NCBI GenBank assembly: GCA_902803305.1
Contig: CADCPL010000285.1
Location: 1 to 10,365 of the forward strand
Direction of reading: 5' to 3'
DNA from: an uncultured Lachnospiraceae bacterium
GTDB lineage: Bacteria > Bacillota > Clostridia > Lachnospirales > Lachnospiraceae
DNA length: 10,365 nt
Shown: positions 1 to 6,551 of the stretch, piece after piece
Numbering within the stretch: the stretch's first letter is position 1
How the letters are laid out: each line of letters opens with the position of its first letter
The notes under the pieces: generated by a model
Told to the model about the DNA's origin: nothing
Seen by the model: the letters and a program-made list of their open reading frames with translations, nothing else
Database searches by the model: none
Translations under genes and position numbers: made by a program

Positions 1-1452
1 ATGTGGTTCGCTCGTAACTTCCACTCCCAGTCTCTTAAACGTGCGTATATCCGCGGGCGAAAGCATTACCGATGTATGTACCTGCAGTCCCTTCAGTTTG
101 GGGATCTGCGACAATGCGATCTTGGCATTCTCATCGGAAATGGACGCTATCGACAATGCGATGAGGACTTCGTCCGTATGCAGCCTGGGATTTTTTCCTC
201 CGAGGAACTTGACTTTCAGCTCCGCGATGGGTTCTATCGCCTCCGGAGATATGAGGTGCGTATCATGATCTATTCCTCCGAGATGCTTAAGAGCATTTAA
301 GAGGAGAGCTGCCGATGCTCCGAGAAGATCAGTTGTCTTGCTCGTGATGATCTCACCGTTTTCAAGTTCGATGGCAGCCGTCGGAACGCCGAGCTTCTCC
401 GCACGTGCATTTGCCGCAACCGTGACCTTTCTGTCATCGGTCGTTATACCGGCCTGTTTCATTAGGAATTCGATCTTGAGAACTTCGCTTTCATTTGCTT
501 TCTCTTCGACCACTCTTCCAAGTGTCGTATAATATCTTCTGATTATCTCCTGCTTTGATGCCTCACAGCATACGTCGTCATCCGTTATACAGTTGCCGGC
601 CATATTGACTCCCATATCGGTAGGCGACTTGTACGGGCTCTTACCGTATATCTCTTCGAATATGGCATTGAGGACCGGGAATATCTCGATATCCCTGTTG
701 TAATTGACTGTTGTCTTCCCATACGCTTCAAGATGGAAAGGATCGATCATGTTCACATCATCAAGATCGGCCGTTGCCGCTTCATAAGCCAGATTGATCG
801 GATGCTTGAGAGGAATGTTCCATATCGGAAAGGTTTCAAACTTTGCATATCCGGCCTTGATATTGCGCTTGTTCTCATGATACAGCTGAGACAGGCACGT
901 AGCCATCTTACCGCTTCCGGGTCCGGGTGCTGTGACAACGACAAGAGGTCTGGTCGTTTTGATGTAGTCGTTCTTACCGAACCCCTCATCACTTACGATG
1001 AGCGGGATATTGGAAGGATATCCTTCGATGAAATAATGCATGTAAACGTTGATCTTTCTTTTTTCCATCCGCTCTTTGAACTTCTTGGCAGACTCCTGAC
1101 CGGTAAAATGGGTTACTACAACGGATGATACATATAGTCCCTTATCTTCGAACAGCTGCTTGAGACGGAGCACATCTTCATCATATGTTATCCCGATATC
1201 TCCTCTGATCTTCTTGCGGTCGATGTCCATCGCGGATATGACTATGACTATCTCTGCCTGATCGGACAACTGCATGAGCATACGAAGCTTACTGTCGGGT
1301 TCGAATCCCGGAAGTACTCTTGACGCATGAAAATCATCATACAGCTTTCCTCCGAATTCAAGGTAAAGCTTGTCCCCGAATTCTCCGATCCTCTCACGGA
1401 TATGCTCCGATTGGGTCTTAAGGTATTTGTCGTTATCAAATCCAGTTTTCAT
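1..1452 (-). CDS. DUF1846 family protein (partial, 3' end off the left edge)
   Basis: 484 codons are open on the minus strand from an ATG at 1452 to the first base of the window with no stop. The protein begins MKTGFDNDKYLKTQ and matches my memory of the DUF1846 family, which is about 500 residues long, so only a short C-terminal tail should be missing. Seen in it: an N-terminal segment rich in hydrophobic strands (AEIVIVISAMDIDRKKIRGD, about 66-85), a glycine-rich APGPGSGK loop at 175-182 that resembles a P-loop but is not a strict Walker A, and a conserved-looking SPTDMGVNMAGNCI block near 276-289. No signal peptide or membrane segment is visible, so it is probably cytosolic. The biochemical role is unknown to me. 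The start is well supported: AAGGGAG lies 7-8 bases upstream, and the ATG overlaps the ptsI stop as TGATG, implying co-transcription and translational coupling. Confidence 0.85.
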   Translation of the reverse strand, partial: MKTGFDNDKYLKTQSEHIRERIGEFGDKLYLEFGGKLYDDFHASRVLPGFEPDSKLRMLMQLSDQAEIVIVISAMDIDRKKIRGDIGITYDEDVLRLKQLFEDKGLYVSSVVVTHFTGQESAKKFKERMEKRKINVYMHYFIEGYPSNIPLIVSDEGFGKNDYIKTTRPLVVVTAPGPGSGKMATCLSQLYHENKRNIKAGYAKFETFPIWNIPLKHPINLAYEAATADLDDVNMIDPFHLEAYGKTTVNYNRDIEIFPVLNAIFEEIYGKSPYKSPTDMGVNMAGNCITDDDVCCEASKQEIIRRYYTTLGRVVEEKANESEVLKIEFLMKQAGITTDDRKVTVAANARAEKLGVPTAAIELENGEIITSKTTDLLGASAALLLNALKHLGGIDHDTHLISPEAIEPIAELKVKFLGGKNPRLHTDEVLIALSIASISDENAKIALSQIPKLKGLQVHTSVMLSPADIRTFKRLGVEVTSEPH

Positions 1453-3074
1453 CAGTCACACTCCCTTATACGTTTTCTGAGCGGAAGGACCATGTTGGGT
1501 GCAACAGACAACGCGTCTATCCCCATATCGATATAGTCCTGTGTATGATCAAGATCTGCGGCCGCTTCACCGCATATATCGACCTCTATACCTGCATCAT
1601 GTGCATTCCTTACCGTGATCTCTATCATCTTGAGTACAGCCGGATGCATCTTGTTAAAATATGTCTCAAGCTTCGGATTCTGCCTGTCTATTGCAAGCGT
1701 ATACTGCGTCAGATCATTGGTCCCGATACTGAAAAAATCAACTTCCTTTGCAAGCTTATCACTGATCATGACCGCAGCCGGTGTCTCTATCATGATCCCG
1801 AGTCTTAAATCTTTTCTGTATTCGATCCCTTCCGCATCGAGTTCATCCGTAACTTCTTTGATGATCTTCTTTATCTGTCTTACTTCATCAACTGATATGA
1901 TAAGCGGAAACAGTATATCAAGATTCCCGAATGCGGATGCTCTGTAAAGAGCGCGAAGCTGTGTCTTGAATATGCCCGGCTGTGCGAGGCTGATCCTTAT
2001 CGCTCTGTATCCGAGCGCGGGATTGTTTTCCTTTTCAGGCCTGAAATATGCCGCCTGCTTATCCGTGCCAAGATCGAGCGTTCTGATTATGACTTTCCTG
2101 CCGCGCATCTTCTCGAGAACTTCCTTGTATGCCACAAACTGATCTTCTTCAGAGGGATACGCCGGACTGTCCATGTATATGAATTCGCTCCGAAGCAGCC
2201 CTATCCCGCCCGCATCATAAGCAAGCGCGATGTCTGCGCCGTCGGCACTTCCTATATTGGCATATACATTAATATATGATCCGCTCTTAGTAACGTTGTT
2301 CTTACCCTTGAGAAGAAGGAGCATCTTCTGCTGTTCTTCAAACTCCTTCTGTTTCCTCTTCATCCGCTCAAGAGTTCTCTTGTCCGGGTCAATAATGAGC
2401 TCTCCCTTGATGCCGTTTAGTATGGCGTTCCGTCCTTCATATATCGACAGCATCTCCTGCCCCAGACCGACCACGGAAGGAAGTCCCATCGTACCGGCAA
2501 GAATAGCTGCATGACTGACGGGCGAGCCAAACATTGTGGCTACTCCGAGCACATTATCTTTGTTAAGGAGCACGATCTCACCTGCGTTAAAATCATCCGA
2601 TGCCATTATGCAGGCCTCCCCCGGTTCGATAAGCTCCGTCTCAAGACCGCAGAGTATCCTGAGCATCCTCTCGGATACATCCCTGACATCCGCCACATGA
2701 CTGCGCATGTACTTATCTTCTATTGACGTGAAAAGGCGGGAGAATTCATCGGATGCAAGGGATACCGCATATGCGGCGTTATACCCGTGCTCTCTTATCT
2801 GATCTTCCACAAACGTGATGTATTGGGCATCCTCGAGCAGCATCTCCTGTGCGACAAATATCGATGCGTTAAGTTCGCCGAGAGACGCAACCGTTGATTC
2901 ATACAGATTCTCAAGCTGGTCTATGGCCTTTAGTCTTGCATCATTGAACACCGCGATCTCGGCCTCTGCATCATCCACTGTCGCTCTTGATATATGTTTG
3001 TCGGGGTGCATGTAAACGAACAGTTTTCCGATCGCTATTCCCGAAACTACTCTTGTGCCCTTTAGGATTACCAT
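1452..3074 (-). CDS. ptsI: Phosphoenolpyruvate-protein phosphotransferase (PTS Enzyme I)
   Basis: Enzyme I takes phosphate from PEP onto a histidine and passes it to HPr, feeding PTS sugar uptake in the cytosol. The 540-residue protein (family usually about 570) has the N-terminal GIAIG element (12-16), a phospho-histidine loop with His188, and an intact PEP-binding barrel: GIGLLRSEFIYMD (290-302), RTLDLGTDK (331-339), ALGYRAIR (353-360), IMIETPAA (427-434), SIGTNDLTQYTLAIDRQN (449-466) and CGEAAAD with catalytic Cys501. The loop reads FGSPVSHAAILAG, whereas the usual form is GGRTSHTAIMAR, so the normally conserved arginines are absent although the histidine remains. No ptsH is adjacent. The ATG at 3074 is the only start that keeps GIAIG, but it lacks a Shine-Dalgarno sequence and lies partly in a hairpin. 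The gene is divergent from the copper ATPase and overlaps the DUF1846 gene by one base. Confidence 0.95.
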   Translation of the reverse strand: MVILKGTRVVSGIAIGKLFVYMHPDKHISRATVDDAEAEIAVFNDARLKAIDQLENLYESTVASLGELNASIFVAQEMLLEDAQYITFVEDQIREHGYNAAYAVSLASDEFSRLFTSIEDKYMRSHVADVRDVSERMLRILCGLETELIEPGEACIMASDDFNAGEIVLLNKDNVLGVATMFGSPVSHAAILAGTMGLPSVVGLGQEMLSIYEGRNAILNGIKGELIIDPDKRTLERMKRKQKEFEEQQKMLLLLKGKNNVTKSGSYINVYANIGSADGADIALAYDAGGIGLLRSEFIYMDSPAYPSEEDQFVAYKEVLEKMRGRKVIIRTLDLGTDKQAAYFRPEKENNPALGYRAIRISLAQPGIFKTQLRALYRASAFGNLDILFPLIISVDEVRQIKKIIKEVTDELDAEGIEYRKDLRLGIMIETPAAVMISDKLAKEVDFFSIGTNDLTQYTLAIDRQNPKLETYFNKMHPAVLKMIEITVRNAHDAGIEVDICGEAAADLDHTQDYIDMGIDALSVAPNMVLPLRKRIRECD

Positions 3075-3090
3075 GGTATCATTTTACCAT
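3073..3090 (-). promoter_or_regulatory. Hairpin and mini-ORFs covering the ptsI start
   Basis: A perfect 6-base inverted repeat, ATGGTA-N6-TACCAT, ends inside the ptsI start codon, so in the ptsI mRNA the A and U of the AUG would be base-paired. Reading toward ptsI, the same bases contain AUG GUA AAA UGA, then an overlapping AUG AUA CCA UGG UAA in another frame, then the ptsI AUG. No AGGAGG-like site is present. The palindrome is seen directly. A role as translational control or as a protein-binding site at the ATPase promoter is inference, and six base pairs could arise by chance. Confidence 0.4.
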
Positions 3091-3093
3091 ATT

Positions 3094-3122
3094 TTGTAGT
3101 ATAATGCTTGTGTTTATTATAA
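3094..3122 (+). promoter_or_regulatory. Candidate promoter for the copper ATPase operon
   Basis: TTGTAG (3094-3099), 17 bases, then TTATAA (3117-3122) forms a reasonable sigma-A promoter about 35 bases before the ATPase start. An alternative perfect -10 box, TATAAT at 3100-3105, lacks a clear -35; the inverted repeat at 3073-3090 lies where its -35 would fall, which would suit an operator. I see no clear CopY (TACANNTGTA) site. Confidence 0.35.
3098..3103 (-). promoter_or_regulatory. Candidate -10 box for ptsI
   Basis: TATACT on the minus strand, 23 bases before the ptsI ATG, is the best -10 match in the intergenic region. The -35 region at a 17-base spacing is AT-rich and not a good TTGACA match. 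If used, the leader would be only about 15-20 bases and would consist mostly of the hairpin described at 3073-3090. Confidence 0.3.
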
Positions 3123-3157
3123 ATATTGTGGCTCATGCCAAAATGAAAGGTATCGTT

Positions 3158-5227
3158 ATGTCCGAATATAAAAAAATGACGAAGGTATTGCTGCTTTCAG
3201 TCATTTTAACCGTCGTACTGATCATTCTCTCACTGTTTCAGGACCTTATGGGTCAGATCCCCCTGTTTATCATAAGATGTTTACTCTCCCTTGCGGTCAT
3301 ATTCCTGAACCGCAAGATCTTTATAAACGGTCTGACACCTGTGATCCACGCTTCGTTCAATATGGACACACTTGTCAGTCTCGGGGCCATAGTGGCATTT
3401 ATATACAGCGTGGCTGTATCGATCATCAATATCATATATTATAAGGGTTCTACCGAATACATCGGTGAATCCGAACTGTATTTTGAATCATGTGCCATCA
3501 TCCTTACTCTTGTACTTGCGGGAAAAGTACTTGAAGAGATAACCCGCGGAAAGACCTCAAATGCTCTTAGTGATCTTACCGACATGTCGGCCAAGACTGC
3601 TCTTCTGCTCGTGAGCGGTCAGGAAAAAGAAGTTCCTGTTGAAGAAGTACATGTGGGTGACATATTTGTGGTAAAGCCCGGCATGAGCATCCCCGTTGAC
3701 GGTATTGTCGAGTCCGGCACGAGCGCAGTGAACGAAGCATCTCTTACAGGAGAATCCCTTCCTGTTGATAAAGAGCCCGGTATGACGGTCTGCGCCTCCA
3801 CGATCAATACTTCGGGATATCTGACATGCCGCGCAACCGGCGTTGGAGCTGATACGGCATTTTCCAGGATCGTTCAGATGGTTTCCGATGCTTCCGCAGG
3901 AAAAGCTGCCATATCAAGAACCGCGGACCGGATATGTCTTGTATTCATACCGCTTGTCATTTTACTGGCGATCGTAACATTTACCGTTTGGATGTTATCC
4001 GGCATCGGGATCGGATTTTCGGTCGCAAGAACCGTCAGTGTTCTGATCGTCAGCTGCCCCTGCGCACTCGGTCTAGCGGCACCTATCGCCATCATGGTCG
4101 GAAACAATGTCGGAAGCAAACACGGCATACTGTATAAAACCGCTCAGGCAATGGAAAGTACCGGCAAGACACAGATAGTCGTCGTTGACAAGACCGGTAC
4201 TCTTACAACCGGAAACCCGAAGGTCACTGACATACTCAGCACCGAAAACGATATCGAACACAGAGACCTTCTGTTGTCCATAGCATATGCTCTCGAATCA
4301 AAGAGTGAACACCCACTTGCAAAAGCCATATGTTCATATGCGGAAAAAAGATTTGTCAAAAGACTTGAGACTACAGGCTTTGAAGCCATACCCGGAAAAG
4401 GTATAAAGGCCGACCTTATGATCAGCGGCAGTAAGCGTACCGTCTATGCAGGCAGCGAATCATTCATAGGCGAATGTCTTATCGGAAAAGAGGGCGCCGA
4501 CAGTGAATACAGCAATGAATTTTCGGCAGTCATCCGAAGACTTGTTGCAGAAGGAAAAACACCGACTCTCTTTGCTTCTGATTCCGGAATGCTTGGTGTG
4601 ATCGCTGTTGCCGATGAGATAAAAGAAGGCAGTTTTGCCGCTATTTCTGCACTTCACGCGGAGGATATCCACGTCTGTATGGTCACAGGTGACAGACTTG
4701 CAACTTCGGAAGCCGTGGGACTGCAGGTAGGGATAGAACCCGATGAGGTAATATCCGATGTACTTCCCGAAGAAAAAGCTGCGATTGTAGAGAAACTTAA
4801 GGAGACGGGAAAAGTAGCCATGATCGGTGACGGAGTAAATGATGCACCGGCTCTTACCGTAGCTGATTCCGGTATCGCCATAGGCGCGGGAACCGATGTC
4901 GCGATCGACGCTGCGGATGTTGTCCTCGTTCAGGACAGCCTCATTACAGCGGTAGATGCAATAAGACTTTCAAAGGATACTCTGAGGATAATACGCCAGA
5001 ATCTGTTCTGGGCTCTTTCATATAACGTGATCGGAATACCTCTTGCGGCAGGATGCTTCTACAAAGCATTCGGATGGCTCCTTGATCCGATGTTCTGTGC
5101 CGCTGCCATGTCCATATCAAGCCTGTTTGTGATAACGAATGCACTCAGACTGTTTTCATTTACAACAACCGATCCTTCCGCGTATGAGCCGGAAGCGGAG
5201 TCGGAAGAAGATGATGAAGAATCTTAA
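3158..5227 (+). CDS. copA: Copper-exporting P1B-type ATPase lacking an N-terminal metal-binding domain
   Basis: This membrane ATPase probably exports Cu(I). The 689-residue protein carries TGES (197-200, actuator domain), CPC (300-302, metal site in the membrane), DKTGT with the phosphorylated Asp344, SEHPLA (383-388, nucleotide-binding HP motif), TGD (510-512) and GDGVND (557-562). YN at 622-623 and MSISSLFVITNALRL from 651 are the late-helix signatures of the copper branch rather than the zinc/cadmium branch. About eight hydrophobic segments are visible: four before TGES, two around CPC and two at the end. There is no HMA domain or CxxC at the N-terminus, so it is shorter than typical CopA (about 730-820). 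The tail after 673 is strongly acidic. The start at 3158 is chosen because GAAAGG lies 7 bases upstream; an in-frame ATG at 3143 is possible, and upstream extensions are antisense to ptsI. The 3' end overlaps the next gene. Confidence 0.93.
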   Translation: MSEYKKMTKVLLLSVILTVVLIILSLFQDLMGQIPLFIIRCLLSLAVIFLNRKIFINGLTPVIHASFNMDTLVSLGAIVAFIYSVAVSIINIIYYKGSTEYIGESELYFESCAIILTLVLAGKVLEEITRGKTSNALSDLTDMSAKTALLLVSGQEKEVPVEEVHVGDIFVVKPGMSIPVDGIVESGTSAVNEASLTGESLPVDKEPGMTVCASTINTSGYLTCRATGVGADTAFSRIVQMVSDASAGKAAISRTADRICLVFIPLVILLAIVTFTVWMLSGIGIGFSVARTVSVLIVSCPCALGLAAPIAIMVGNNVGSKHGILYKTAQAMESTGKTQIVVVDKTGTLTTGNPKVTDILSTENDIEHRDLLLSIAYALESKSEHPLAKAICSYAEKRFVKRLETTGFEAIPGKGIKADLMISGSKRTVYAGSESFIGECLIGKEGADSEYSNEFSAVIRRLVAEGKTPTLFASDSGMLGVIAVADEIKEGSFAAISALHAEDIHVCMVTGDRLATSEAVGLQVGIEPDEVISDVLPEEKAAIVEKLKETGKVAMIGDGVNDAPALTVADSGIAIGAGTDVAIDAADVVLVQDSLITAVDAIRLSKDTLRIIRQNLFWALSYNVIGIPLAAGCFYKAFGWLLDPMFCAAAMSISSLFVITNALRLFSFTTTDPSAYEPEAESEEDDEES

Positions 5228-6551
5228 GACATTACTTACAAAAAAAATAGTAATTATCTCCGTTTCGGTCGCAGCCGGGCTGATACTTGCGGCTGTCATC
5301 ATCTTTGTGCTCATTAAGAGTTCTCCGGCAGGAGAAGATGCCGAAGACCCTTTCGATCTTACTATCGAAGCGGAAAAAGATACGGATGATGCCGGAGGAT
5401 CCGAGGAAGACGAAGTAACGATAATGGAAACCGCCTCCGCGGATACAAAAGTGGAAAGTACCGCGGCAACCACCATACTGGCCAAAAACGATTCCACAAG
5501 GAACGGATATCTCGGAAGATGTGTTTTTCTCGGCGATTCAAGGACCGTCGCCATGGTAAACTTCGGCCTTATCAACGATGATGCGGCACTTGCGCAGATA
5601 GGTATCTCGCATCCTTCATTCAAGAACAACACATTTATAAACAATGCCGGAAAACAGTATACCCTCAAATCATATCTTGCGGCTCATCAGGCCCCTGTTA
5701 TCTATATCGCTCTCGGTGTAAACGGGATCAACGATCCTTCGGAAGACCACTACAAAAATTCTTTCATCGATCTGATCGACACCGTTATGAGTCAGGCGCC
5801 CAATTCCAATATAGTCCTTATGTCCATAGGTCCCGTCAATGATAACGGTGCATACAAAAAAACTGTTCAAAATTCATGGATAGAAAAATATAATGCTTTT
5901 CTCCTGCAGACCGCTGAAGAAAAGCATATATTCTATCTTAATGTGTCCGAGATACTGACTGCCGACAGCGGACAGGTCAGGTCCGAATATGACGCCGGCG
6001 ACGGTCTTCACTACAACGGTGAAGGCTGTCGTGCGATACTTGACTATATAGTTCATCATCCGGTTCCGGGAATCTCGGATGAAGGCGAATATACCGTTCA
6101 TTACATAAAACCCAATCCGAAGAACACAAAGGTTACAATGGATGACGGTTCCGGTATAGACGCATCAAAGCTTCAGGAGCTCATGAACATGATGGTAGAG
6201 ACCACACCGGTACCTACCCCTGTTCCGACCGCTACCCCTACTCCGGAATACACACCCGAGCCTACTCAGACTCCGACCCCCGAACCTACAAAAACACCGA
6301 CCCCGACTCCCAAGCCTACACAGGAACCGACGGCGACTCCTATTCCTGAGCCGACTAAAACACCGACTCCCACTCCGAAGCCGACAGCTACCGAAGATCC
6401 GACACCGGAGCCGACGAAAGCACCGACTCCCACTCCGGAACCAACCGAAACGCCCACTCCGGAGCCGACGGAAACACCGACTCCCGAGCCGACGGAAGAA
6501 CCTTCCCCGGAGCCTTCGGAAGAGCCTGAAGAATCATCCGAAAATGACTAG
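5211..6551 (+). CDS. Membrane-anchored extracellular SGNH/GDSL hydrolase with Pro-rich tail
   Basis: This is probably a surface esterase or acetyl-hydrolase; its substrate is unknown. In the 446-residue product, residues 13-36 form one hydrophobic membrane segment after a Lys-rich start, giving an N-terminal anchor with the rest outside. An acidic, Ser/Thr-rich linker follows (38-98). The SGNH domain spans about 100-290: block I is FLGDSRT with nucleophile Ser110, the oxyanion block is ALGVNGIND (Gly169, Asn171), and block V is DGLHYN with Asp264 and His267. Residues 333-440 are a tandem Pro/Thr/Glu repeat likely to span or bind the cell wall; I see no LPxTG sorting signal. ATG codons at 5211 and 5214 are both possible: GGAG lies 10 bases before the first and GGAAG 6 bases before the second. 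The gene overlaps the ATPase by 17 bases, suggesting translational coupling, and meets the lipoprotein gene tail to tail. Confidence 0.85.
   Translation: MMKNLKTLLTKKIVIISVSVAAGLILAAVIIFVLIKSSPAGEDAEDPFDLTIEAEKDTDDAGGSEEDEVTIMETASADTKVESTAATTILAKNDSTRNGYLGRCVFLGDSRTVAMVNFGLINDDAALAQIGISHPSFKNNTFINNAGKQYTLKSYLAAHQAPVIYIALGVNGINDPSEDHYKNSFIDLIDTVMSQAPNSNIVLMSIGPVNDNGAYKKTVQNSWIEKYNAFLLQTAEEKHIFYLNVSEILTADSGQVRSEYDAGDGLHYNGEGCRAILDYIVHHPVPGISDEGEYTVHYIKPNPKNTKVTMDDGSGIDASKLQELMNMMVETTPVPTPVPTATPTPEYTPEPTQTPTPEPTKTPTPTPKPTQEPTATPIPEPTKTPTPTPKPTATEDPTPEPTKAPTPTPEPTETPTPEPTETPTPEPTEEPSPEPSEEPEESSEND
6207..6530 (+). repeat. Degenerate tandem repeat encoding a PTPEPTETPTPEPT-like tail
   Basis: About 108 codons are built from short units such as PTPEPTE, PTPTPKPT and PTKTPTPT. 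At the DNA level, near-repeats of ccgactcccactccg and gagccgacggaaacaccg recur. The units are imperfect and codon choice varies, most clearly in the 5' half, so the array looks old and selected at protein level. The last units (about 6430-6500) are the most alike in DNA and the likeliest to slip. The array explains a spurious Gly/Val-rich reading frame on the opposite strand. Confidence 0.85.

Noticed and set aside
733..1128. 131-codon plus-strand open frame
   Set aside because: It is opposite the well-supported DUF1846 gene and the translation resembles no family I know.
2987..3157. Upstream extension of the copper ATPase reading frame
   Set aside because: It runs antisense to the ptsI start, has no good ribosome binding site, and encodes no metal-binding domain. 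The ATG at 3158 with GAAAGG is better.
5139..5210. Upstream extension of the SGNH hydrolase frame
   Set aside because: It lies inside the ATPase coding sequence in another frame and would put polar residues before the membrane anchor. The ATG pair at 5211-5216 fits better.
6266..6457. Gly/Val-rich minus-strand open frame
   Set aside because: It is the shadow of the Pro/Thr/Glu repeat, with no ribosome binding site or other support.
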